Shown in pieces: positions 25,404 through 33,517 of a stretch of 33,517 nt of DNA. Position 1 is the first letter of the stretch. Each line of letters starts with the position of its first letter. The notes below the pieces were generated by a model, which searched no databases, had not been told where the DNA came from, and saw only the letters and a list, made by a program, of their open reading frames with translations. A program made the position numbers and the translations under genes. The DNA lies in NCBI RefSeq assembly GCF_913055755.1, contig NZ_CAJXKH010000039.1, forward strand, positions 1-33,517, in the 5' to 3' direction. Origin of the DNA: an uncultured Microbulbifer sp. Its GTDB lineage: Bacteria > Pseudomonadota > Gammaproteobacteria > Pseudomonadales > Cellvibrionaceae.

Positions 25404-26276
25404 TTACCAGCCGGTTACTTCCTTCAGTGCGTTACCGATTTCCGCCAGGGAGCGGACGGTTTTCACACCGGCGTCTTCCAGCGCAGCAAACTTCTCGTCT
25501 GCGGTGCCTTTACCACCGGAGATGATCGCACCGGCGTGGCCCATGCGCTTTCCGGGAGGAGCAGTTACACCAGCGATGTAGGAAACCACCGGCTTGGTGA
25601 CGTTTTCCTTGATGTAAGCAGCCGCTTCTTCTTCCGCGGTACCGCCGATCTCACCGATCATGACGATCGCTTCGGTCTGCGGGTCATTCTGGAACATTTC
25701 CAGGATGTCGATGAAGTTGGAGCCCGGGATGGGGTCGCCACCGATGCCCACACAGGTGGACTGGCCGAAGCCGTGGTCGGTAGTCTGCTTGACCGCTTCG
25801 TAGGTCAGGGTACCGGAGCGGGAAACGATGCCCACTTTGCCCGGCTTGTGGATGTGGCCCGGCATGATGCCGATTTTGCACTCACCCGGAGTGATCACGC
25901 CCGGGCAGTTCGGGCCGATCAGGCGCACGCCCAGCTCGTCGCACTTAACCTTGGCATCCAGCATGTCCATGGTGGGAATGCCTTCGGTGATGCACACGAT
26001 CAGCTTGATGCCGCCGTTGGCCGCTTCCAGGATGGAGTCCTTACAGAAAGGCGCCGGAACGTAGATTACGGAAGCTTCTGCACCAGTCGCTTCTACGGCT
26101 TCTTTCACGGTATCGAATACCGGCAGGCCCAGGTGAGTCTGGCCGCCTTTGCCCGGGGTTACACCGCCGACCATTTTTGTACCGTACTCGATCGCCTGCT
26201 CGGAGTGGAAAGTACCCTGGGAGCCGGTGAAGCCCTGGCAGATTACTTTGGTGTCTTTGTTAATCAGTACTGACAT
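25404..26276 (-). CDS. sucD: Succinate--CoA ligase subunit alpha
   Basis: With SucC it converts succinyl-CoA to succinate, making ATP or GTP, in the TCA cycle. The 290-residue length and sequence match E. coli SucD. The CoA-binding domain carries [19 protein letters not shown]. The phosphorylated active-site His247 is in [32 protein letters not shown] and [16 protein letters not shown] are also conserved. It follows sucC with only two bases between stop and start, so the two subunits are made together. A strong terminator follows. Confidence 0.98.
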   Translation of the reverse strand: MSVLINKDTKVICQGFTGSQGTFHSEQAIEYGTKMVGGVTPGKGGQTHLGLPVFDTVKEAVEATGAEASVIYVPAPFCKDSILEAANGGIKLIVCITEGIPTMDMLDAKVKCDELGVRLIGPNCPGVITPGECKIGIMPGHIHKPGKVGIVSRSGTLTYEAVKQTTDHGFGQSTCVGIGGDPIPGSNFIDILEMFQNDPQTEAIVMIGEIGGTAEEEAAAYIKENVTKPVVSYIAGVTAPPGKRMGHAGAIISGGKGTADEKFAALEDAGVKTVRSLAEIGNALKEVTGW

Positions 26277-26278
26277 GA

Positions 26279-27445
26279 TTATTTACCCTCCGCAGCTTTA
26301 ACCACTTGCTCTGCCGCGTCGGTCAGGCTGGTGGCAGCGATGATGTTCAGGCCGCTGTCGCTCAGAACCTTGGCACCCAGTTCTGCGTTGTTACCTTCCA
26401 GGCGAACAACAACCGGAATTTTTACGCCGACTTCTTTCACTGCGCCGATCACGCCTTCGGCGATCATGTCACAGCGTACGATGCCGCCGAAGATGTTGAT
26501 CAGAACTGCCTTTACGTTTTCGTCGGACAGGATGATCTTGAATGCTTCAACCACACGCTCTTTGGTCGCGCCGCCGCCAACGTCCAGGAAGTTGGCCGGC
26601 TTGCCGCCGTGCAGGTTGACGATGTCCATGGTACCCATGGCCAGACCGGCACCGTTTACCATGCAGCCGATGTTGCCATCGAGGGCTACGTAGTTGAGGT
26701 CCCACTTGGCTGCGTGTGCTTCGCGCTCGTCTTCCTGAGACGGGTCGTGCATTTCACGCAGGTCCGGGTGGCGGTACAGCGCGTTGCTGTCGATCACTAC
26801 CTTGGCGTCCAGGCAGTGCAGGTTGCCTTCCGGGGTGATGACCAGCGGGTTGATTTCCAGCAGGGCCAGATCTTTCTCTTCGAACATCTTGGCCAGACCC
26901 AGGAAGATCTGGGTGAACTGCTTGATCTGGACGCCTTTCAGGCCCAGCTTGAACGCCAGTTCGCGCGCCTGGTAAGGCTGCGCGCCTACCAGCGGATCAA
27001 CGGTCGCCTTGAGGATTTTTTCCGGGGTTTCTTCCGCAACTTTTTCAATCTCAACACCGCCTTCGGTGGAGGCCATGAATACGATGCGACGGGTAGAACG
27101 GTCTACAACCGCGCCCAGGTACAGTTCCTGGTCGATGTCGGTGCAGCTTTCTACCAGAATGCGGGAAACCGGCTGGCCGTTTTCGTCTGTCTGGTAAGTT
27201 ACCAGGTTGTTACCCAGCCACTTCTTCGCAAATTCTTCAATTTCCGCTTTGGAGTCCACCAGCTTTACGCCGCCCGCTTTACCGCGGCCACCAGCGTGTA
27301 CCTGGGCCTTAACAACCCACTTGTCGCCGCCGATTTCGTCTGCTGCCGCTGCTGCCGCTGCCGGGGTTTCCGCTGCAATGCCTTGGGAAACCGGCAATCC
27401 GTATGCTGCAAACAGTTGTTTGCCCTGATACTCATGCAAGTTCAT
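26279..27445 (-). CDS. sucC: Succinate--CoA ligase (ADP-forming) subunit beta
   Basis: The beta subunit carries the ATP-grasp nucleotide site and pairs with SucD. The product starting at 27445 has 388 residues, the same as E. coli SucC, and begins with the conserved [16 protein letters not shown]. The frame stays open to 27457, but that extension is not conserved. Landmarks are [38 protein letters not shown] with metal-binding residues, [13 protein letters not shown] and [16 protein letters not shown]. No strong Shine-Dalgarno is seen; a 15-base palindrome lies just upstream. It sits after lpdA with a 156-base gap holding three hairpins. Confidence 0.98.
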   Translation of the reverse strand: MNLHEYQGKQLFAAYGLPVSQGIAAETPAAAAAAADEIGGDKWVVKAQVHAGGRGKAGGVKLVDSKAEIEEFAKKWLGNNLVTYQTDENGQPVSRILVESCTDIDQELYLGAVVDRSTRRIVFMASTEGGVEIEKVAEETPEKILKATVDPLVGAQPYQARELAFKLGLKGVQIKQFTQIFLGLAKMFEEKDLALLEINPLVITPEGNLHCLDAKVVIDSNALYRHPDLREMHDPSQEDEREAHAAKWDLNYVALDGNIGCMVNGAGLAMGTMDIVNLHGGKPANFLDVGGGATKERVVEAFKIILSDENVKAVLINIFGGIVRCDMIAEGVIGAVKEVGVKIPVVVRLEGNNAELGAKVLSDSGLNIIAATSLTDAAEQVVKAAEGK

Positions 27446-27459
27446 AGTCAATACCAATT

Positions 27460-27474
27460 CACATTTGAAATGTG
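27460..27474. promoter_or_regulatory. Palindrome directly upstream of sucC
   Basis: CACATTT and AAATGTG are perfect inverted copies around one G, 15-29 bases before the sucC start codon. The arms leave no room for an RNA loop at the centre, so a DNA-binding site fits better than a hairpin. The regulator is unknown. Confidence 0.3.
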
Positions 27475-27508
27475 TTTACCAATTTGCAGATTGCTCTGCA
27501 CCTTTAGA

Positions 27509-27548
27509 CAGAATCCTGAAACTGCATCGTTACAAATCCAGGATTCTG
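27509..27548. repeat. Inverted repeat in the lpdA-sucC gap
   Basis: CAGAATCCTG (27509-27518) and CAGGATTCTG (27539-27548) are perfect 10-bp inverted copies 20 bases apart. Together with the two hairpins nearer lpdA it makes this gap unusually structured. Confidence 0.6.
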
Positions 27549-27557
27549 AAATGAATC

Positions 27558-27599
27558 GGCGGGCTCTGGGCCCGCCTCTTGCGGAGGCTTTCGCCTCCG
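27558..27599 (-). terminator. Two consecutive hairpins after lpdA, possible partial terminator
   Basis: CGGAGGC/GCCTCCG (27582-27588 and 27593-27599) and GGCGGGC/GCCCGCC (27558-27564 and 27570-27576) are perfect 7-bp stems in tandem, starting within three bases of the lpdA stop. Neither has a clear U-tract in the minus direction, so they more likely reduce or stabilise than fully stop transcription. Confidence 0.5.
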
Positions 27600-27601
27600 T
27601 A

Positions 27602-29104
<1,503 letters not shown>

Positions 29105-30310
29105 TTATACTTCCAGCAGGATGCGCGCCGGGTCTTCGATCATTTCCTTGATCGCAACCAGGAAGCCAACCGCTTCCTTGCCGTCAATCAGGCGGTGATC
29201 GTAAGACAGGGCCAGATACATCATCGGCAGGATTTCCACCTTGCCGTCTACCGCCATCGGGCGTTCCTGGATTTTGTGCATACCCAGGATCGCGGTCTGC
29301 GGCGGGTTCAGGATCGGCGTGGACAGCAGGGAACCAAATACACCACCGTTGGTGATGGTGAAGGTACCGCCGGTCATTTCCTCAATGGTCAGCTTGCCGT
29401 CGCGGGCGCGTACGCCCATGTCGCGGATGTTGTTCTCGATATCCGCCAGGCCCATATGCTCGGCATTGCGCAGTACCGGAACCACCAGACCTTTCGGGGA
29501 GGAAACCGCTACACCGATGTCCTGGTAACCGTGATACACGATGTCGTTACCGTCGATGGAAGCATTTACCGCGGTGTAACGCTTCAGCGCTTCGGTCGCC
29601 GCTTTGACGAAGAAGCCCATAAAGCCCAGGCGGGTGCCGTTGTGCTTCTTCTCGAACAGGTCCTTGTAGCTCTTGCGCAGATCCATGATCGGCTTCATGT
29701 TCACTTCGTTGAAGGTAGTGAGCATGGCGGTGGACTGGGAAGCATCCAGCAGGCGCTCGGCAATACGCTTGCGCATACGGGTCATGGGTACGCGCTTCTC
29801 TACGCGCTCGCCCGCGGCCACGGCCACTTCGGCCGCAGCACCCGGCGCCGCCGCGGCAGCCGGAGCAGAGCCAGCTTTCATCACGTCTTCTTTCAGTACG
29901 CGTCCGCCTTTGCCGGTGCCTTCAACACCGCCGAGGTCCACGCCTTTTTCCGCCGCCATTTTCTTGGCGGACGGCATGGCGATTTTCTCGCCGCCAGCAG
30001 CTGCGGCCGGCGCTTCGGATTTTTCTTCGGCTTTGGCTGCTTCACCACCAGATGCTTCGGCACTGCCGCCGGCACCTTCTTCAAACTTGGCGATAACTTC
30101 GTTGGAGAGAACGGTGTCGCCCTCGCCTTTGATGATTTCAGTGAGGGCACCGTCTGCCGGAGCTACAACTTCCAGTACGACTTTGTCGGTTTCAATATCC
30201 ACGATCAGTTCATCGCGGGACACGGCTTCACCCGGTTGCTTGTGCCAGGTGGCAACGGTGCCGTCCTGAACGGATTCCGGGAAAGTTGGCGCTTTAATCT
30301 CGATGGTCAT
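29105..30310 (-). CDS. sucB: Dihydrolipoyllysine-residue succinyltransferase (E2 of 2-oxoglutarate dehydrogenase)
   Basis: E2 is the core of the complex and moves the succinyl group from E1 to CoA. The 401-residue protein has one N-terminal lipoyl domain with Lys43 in [11 protein letters not shown]. An Ala/Glu-rich linker leads to the E1/E3-binding domain (about 105-142; [28 protein letters not shown]), then a second Ala-rich linker. The catalytic domain (about 170-401) has His372 in [15 protein letters not shown] and the [17 protein letters not shown] stretch. AGGA precedes the ATG by about four bases. sucA lies 71 bases upstream and lpdA follows. Confidence 0.98.
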   Translation of the reverse strand: MTIEIKAPTFPESVQDGTVATWHKQPGEAVSRDELIVDIETDKVVLEVVAPADGALTEIIKGEGDTVLSNEVIAKFEEGAGGSAEASGGEAAKAEEKSEAPAAAAGGEKIAMPSAKKMAAEKGVDLGGVEGTGKGGRVLKEDVMKAGSAPAAAAAPGAAAEVAVAAGERVEKRVPMTRMRKRIAERLLDASQSTAMLTTFNEVNMKPIMDLRKSYKDLFEKKHNGTRLGFMGFFVKAATEALKRYTAVNASIDGNDIVYHGYQDIGVAVSSPKGLVVPVLRNAEHMGLADIENNIRDMGVRARDGKLTIEEMTGGTFTITNGGVFGSLLSTPILNPPQTAILGMHKIQERPMAVDGKVEILPMMYLALSYDHRLIDGKEAVGFLVAIKEMIEDPARILLEV

Positions 30311-30381
30311 TGTTCCTGTTTCCTGAGATTGCTCTTGGGCACCGGATTTCCCGGCACCCTGCTCTTCGTTGTACTGCTGCC

Positions 30382-33207
30382 TTATTTGACAGTCAGCGCC
30401 TCATTGATGAACGTATTCTGTTCTTCCAGGTGCGTGGACATATAGCCCGCCGCCGGTGCAGCAGAGGCTGCGCGGCCGACATATTCCAGCTCCAGTTTGG
30501 GGTGTGCCTCGTTCAGCAGACGACGCAGGTGATGCTGGCTGGAGTACCAGGCACCCTGGTTCATCGGCTCTTCCTGACACCAGGCGACGCTCTTGATGTT
30601 CTTGAATGCGGAAACCGCAGCCAGGAATTCGTCGTCCGGGAACGGATAGAGCTGTTCGAGACGGACAAGCGCCACGTCTTCCTGTTCGCGCTCCATGCGC
30701 GCTTCCAGCAGATGGTAGTAGACCTTGCCGGAGCACACGACCAGTCGCTTCACCTTGGCGGGATCCACAGCGTCGTCCTGGATGACGTTGTGGAACTTGC
30801 CATTGGCCAGTTCGTCCAGACTGGAGGTGGCCAGCTTGTGACGCAGGATCCACTTCGGGCTCATGATCACCAGCGGGCGACGCATCGGGCGCACGGCCTG
30901 ACGGCGCAGCAGGTGGAAGATCTGTGCCGGGGTGGTGGCGTTACACACCTGGATATTGTGCTCGGCGCACAGCTGCATGAAACGCTCGAGGCGTGCGGAG
31001 GAGTGCTCCGGCCCCTGCCCTTCATAGCCGTGCGGCAGCAACATCACCAGGCCGCACATACGACCCCACTTGTGCTCACCGGAAGTGATGAACTGGTCGA
31101 TCACCACCTGCGCGCCGTTGGCGAAGTCGCCGAACTGCGCTTCCCACACCACCAGGGATTTCGGGGTGGTAGTGGCGTAGCCGTATTCAAACGCCAGCAC
31201 CGCTTCCTCGGACAGCAGCGAGTCGTAAATATCGAAACGCGGCTGACCTTCGTACATGTGCTGCAGCGGTACGTAGCTCTGGCCGTCTTTCTGGCTGTGG
31301 ACCACCGCGTGGCGGTGGGAGAAGGTACCGCGACCAACGTCTTCACCGGTGAAGCGGACCATGTAGCCCTCTTCCAGCAGCGTACCGTAGGCCAGGGTTT
31401 CCGCCATGCCCCAGTTCAGCGGCAGTGCGCCACCGGCCATCTTGCGGCGGTCTTCGTAAATTTTGGAGACCTGGCGCTGCATCACGACACCGTCGGGCAC
31501 CGTGGTCATGCGGGTGGCCACGTCTTTCAGCTTCTGCATCGGGAAGCTGGTGTCACCTTCCACGGTCCACTCGTGATTCAGGTAGGGACGCCAGTCGACG
31601 AACATGGATTCGTCCGGCTCTTTCACCAGACCGGTGGCCACGTCTTCGCCGCGGTCGAGTTTGTCGCGGTAATCGTTGGCCAGCTTGTCGGCAGCAGCCT
31701 TGTCCAGCACACCTTCGGCGACCAGCCTTTCCGCGTACAGGGTACGGGTGGTCTTGTGCTTGCGGATGGTCTGGTACATCAGCGGCTGGGTGCCGGACGG
31801 ATCATCGGTCTCGTTGTGGCCGCGACGGCGGTAACACACCAGGTCGATCACGATGTCTTTCTTGAACTCGTAGCGGTAGTCCACTGCCAGCAGGCCGGCC
31901 AGCACCACCGCTTCCGGGTCGTCACCGTTCACGTGCAGTACCGGCGCGTCGATCATCTTCGCCACATCGGTACAGTACTCGGTGGAGCGGGCGTCTTCGC
32001 GCTTGCTGGTGGTAAAGCCCACCTGGTTGTTCAGCACCAGGTGAATGGTGCCGCCGGTGTAGTAGCCGCGGGTCTGGGACATCTGCAGGGTTTCCTGCAC
32101 CACACCCTGACCGGCAAAGGCGGCGTCACCGTGGATATTGATCGGCATCACCTTCTCACCGGTGCTGTCGCCGCGACGGTCCTGACGGGCGCGCACGGAA
32201 CCCACCACTACCGGGGCACAGATCTCCAGATGCGACGGGTTGAAGGCCAGTGCCAGGTGCACTTCGCCACCGGGAGTCATGACGTTGGAGGAGAAGCCCT
32301 GGTGGTACTTCACATCGCCGGAAGTATCCAGGGTTTTCTTGCCCTCGAATTCTTCGAACAGGTCTGCCGGGTTTTTACCCAGGATATTGACCAGGGTATT
32401 CAGGCGGCCGCGGTGGGCCATGCCGATCACGATCTCTTTGACCGAGTAGGTGCCGGAGCGACGGATCAGTGCATCCATCAGCGGGATCAGGCTCTCGCCG
32501 CCCTCGACGCCAAAGCGCTTGGTGCCCGGGTACTTGGAGTCCAGGTGACGCTCCAGGCCCTCGGCGGCCGACAGGCGCTGCAGAATTTCGGTGCGGATGT
32601 CGTTACCAAAGTTGGGCTTGGACTGGCTGCGCTCCAGGCGCTGCTGGAACCACTGCTGCTCGTCCAGGTTGGACAGGTGCATGATCTCTGCACCCAGGTT
32701 GCGGCAATAGGTGTTCTCGAGCCCCTCGACGATTTCGCGCAGCGTCGCTTCCCCTTTGCCAAAGAACAGGTCCCCGGTCTGGAAAGTGGTGTCGAAATCG
32801 CCCTCGGTCAGGCCGTGGTAGTTAAGCTGCAGATCCGGTACCTGCTCGCGGGCCATGATGCCGAGCGGGTCCAGGGTCGCTTTCTTGTGACCGCGGTGGC
32901 GGTAGGAATTGATCAGTTGCAGAACTTTGATCTGTTTGCGCTCGTGCTCCACATTGACGGAGCCGGCGCCGGGAGCGGCGAGGGGGCGGGTACGGTTCTT
33001 TGCCAGCAACTCGAAATGCTGGCGAATGGCGGCATGGGAGACATCGCCGCCATTTACCCGCGGCAGGCTGTCAAAGTAACTGCGCCATTCTTCCGGTACA
33101 CCACTGGGGTCGTGCAGATAGGTCTCGTACAGCTCCTCCACATATCCGGCATTGCCACCAGAGATATGCGAAGTACGCCAGAGTTCCTCCATTGTGCTTT
33201 CGTGCAT
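30382..33207 (-). CDS. sucA: 2-oxoglutarate dehydrogenase E1 component
   Basis: E1 decarboxylates 2-oxoglutarate with thiamine diphosphate and passes the succinyl group to SucB. The 941-residue length agrees with E. coli SucA (933). The N-terminus [19 protein letters not shown] and [20 protein letters not shown] is typical, as are [50 protein letters not shown] (ThDP/Mg binding), [38 protein letters not shown] and [29 protein letters not shown] lies before the ATG. It is the first suc gene, after sdhB, with a 191-base gap that could hold its own promoter. Confidence 0.98.
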   Translation of the reverse strand: MHESTMEELWRTSHISGGNAGYVEELYETYLHDPSGVPEEWRSYFDSLPRVNGGDVSHAAIRQHFELLAKNRTRPLAAPGAGSVNVEHERKQIKVLQLINSYRHRGHKKATLDPLGIMAREQVPDLQLNYHGLTEGDFDTTFQTGDLFFGKGEATLREIVEGLENTYCRNLGAEIMHLSNLDEQQWFQQRLERSQSKPNFGNDIRTEILQRLSAAEGLERHLDSKYPGTKRFGVEGGESLIPLMDALIRRSGTYSVKEIVIGMAHRGRLNTLVNILGKNPADLFEEFEGKKTLDTSGDVKYHQGFSSNVMTPGGEVHLALAFNPSHLEICAPVVVGSVRARQDRRGDSTGEKVMPINIHGDAAFAGQGVVQETLQMSQTRGYYTGGTIHLVLNNQVGFTTSKREDARSTEYCTDVAKMIDAPVLHVNGDDPEAVVLAGLLAVDYRYEFKKDIVIDLVCYRRRGHNETDDPSGTQPLMYQTIRKHKTTRTLYAERLVAEGVLDKAAADKLANDYRDKLDRGEDVATGLVKEPDESMFVDWRPYLNHEWTVEGDTSFPMQKLKDVATRMTTVPDGVVMQRQVSKIYEDRRKMAGGALPLNWGMAETLAYGTLLEEGYMVRFTGEDVGRGTFSHRHAVVHSQKDGQSYVPLQHMYEGQPRFDIYDSLLSEEAVLAFEYGYATTTPKSLVVWEAQFGDFANGAQVVIDQFITSGEHKWGRMCGLVMLLPHGYEGQGPEHSSARLERFMQLCAEHNIQVCNATTPAQIFHLLRRQAVRPMRRPLVIMSPKWILRHKLATSSLDELANGKFHNVIQDDAVDPAKVKRLVVCSGKVYYHLLEARMEREQEDVALVRLEQLYPFPDDEFLAAVSAFKNIKSVAWCQEEPMNQGAWYSSQHHLRRLLNEAHPKLELEYVGRAASAAPAAGYMSTHLEEQNTFINEALTVK

Positions 33208-33277
33208 TAATGCCTACCTCAATTGTCGACGCGCACCCTTGAAATTTCGCGCCGCTCTTTCCTGTCTTTTCACTCAC

Positions 33278-33312
33278 AAAAGGGGAGGTGCTGAAAGACA
33301 CCTCCCCTTTTT
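33278..33312. terminator. Long hairpin between sdhB and sucA
   Basis: AAAAGGGGAGGTG (33278-33290) and CACCTCCCCTTTT (33299-33311) form a perfect 13-bp stem with an 8-nt loop. On the minus strand it lies after sdhB and before sucA. The U-tract is part of the stem, so it may stop or slow transcription from sdh and lower suc readthrough. Confidence 0.7.
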
Positions 33313-33365
33313 CGTATAAGCCTGATACCTGCGCTGCTATCGGCTTAATTGTGATTATTTTTGAT

Positions 33366-33399
33366 GGGAACCCGCGTTCCCGCTTGGGGGTTGTCCCCC
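33366..33399 (-). other. Two small hairpins at the end of sdhB
   Basis: GGGGG-TTGT-CCCCC (33386-33399) ends on the first base of the sdhB stop triplet as read on the + strand. GGGAAC-CCGC-GTTCCC (33366-33381) is the next stem downstream. Neither has a T-run; they may protect the sdh mRNA end. Confidence 0.45.
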
Positions 33400-33517
33400 T
33401 ACACGGCGCGGGTTATCAGCATATTGCGGATATGACCGATGGCCCGGGTGGGGTTCAACCCTTTGGGGCAAACGTTCACACAGTTCTGGATACCGTGACA
33501 GCGGAATACGCTGAAGG
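33399..33517 (-). CDS. sdhB: Succinate dehydrogenase iron-sulfur subunit, C-terminal end (cut by window edge)
   Basis: The last 38 full codons are present, reading FSVFRCHGIQNCVNVCPKGL and then NPTRAIGHIRNMLITRAV before the TAG at 33399-33401. This is the conserved SdhB C-terminus, with cysteines of the [3Fe-4S] and [4Fe-4S] clusters (RCHGIQNC and NVCPKG). SdhB passes electrons from succinate to ubiquinone at the inner membrane. Its position before sucA reproduces the common sdhCDAB-sucAB order. Confidence 0.97.
   Translation of the reverse strand, partial: FSVFRCHGIQNCVNVCPKGLNPTRAIGHIRNMLITRAV

Noticed and set aside
30310..33210. A very long open frame on the + strand opposite sucA (over 900 codons), and a similar one opposite sucC-lpdA (26306-29041)
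   Set aside because: Both mirror the codon structure of strongly conserved genes on the other strand, and their translations are rich in His, Gln and Val with no recognisable domain. They are antisense artefacts of GC-rich coding bias.

Overview
The window is a GC-rich, densely packed stretch of a gammaproteobacterial chromosome, most likely from a marine polysaccharide degrader of the Microbulbifer/Cellvibrio type. The genus is inferred from lipoprotein glycoside hydrolases, a large secreted subtilase and the sdhB-sucAB-lpd-sucCD order; it is not shown directly. No tRNA, rRNA, CRISPR array, prophage or insertion sequence was found.

Layout. 1-507: 3' end of a YbbP/FtsX-like ABC permease, followed by a palindromic repeat region (508-739). 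740-2011: bioA. 2106-4113: a divergent pair, a secreted MBL-fold hydrolase (-) and a GlxA-type AraC regulator (+). 4128-7111 (-): a GH105-GH43 operon for pectin/rhamnogalacturonan-type or related uronic-acid glycans, with a GntR-like palindrome upstream. 7355-11690 (-): catalase, a DsbD/ScsB-type disulfide reductase (TTG start) and a peroxiredoxin-like thiol protein, together a redox block. 11852-17506 (+): selD, mnmH (selU) and a four-gene PhnDCEE-like ABC importer, nearly all overlapping by 4 nt. This is best read as a selenium supply and tRNA 2-selenouridine locus. 17853-21629 (+): a subtilase of about 1,258 residues with an intact D/H/S triad and a PA-like domain, ending in a strong terminator. 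21904-22590 (-): an AT-rich orphan lipoprotein. 22706-25131 (-): a lipoprotein fusing GH105 to a BNR_4 propeller (ulvan-lyase-like fold), broken by a one-base frameshift. 25404-33517 (-): the TCA block sdhB (3' end), sucA, sucB, lpdA, sucC, sucD, with hairpins in several gaps.

How the genes work together. The two glycan loci probably trim unsaturated oligosaccharides at the cell surface; both GH43 and the GH105-BNR fusion carry a LLWGC lipobox. Sugar carbon eventually feeds the TCA cycle, and the suc operon encodes its 2-oxoglutarate to succinate steps. In the selenium locus, SelD makes selenophosphate, MnmH uses it on tRNA, and the importer is inferred to bring in a selenium oxyanion. No selA, selB or selenoprotein gene is visible, so selenium use here may be limited to tRNA modification.

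Most unusual items: the complete selenium-linked importer operon, the GH105-BNR_4 fusion with its frameshift, the subtilase whose architecture resembles actinomycete enzymes, and a nested palindromic repeat upstream of bioA.
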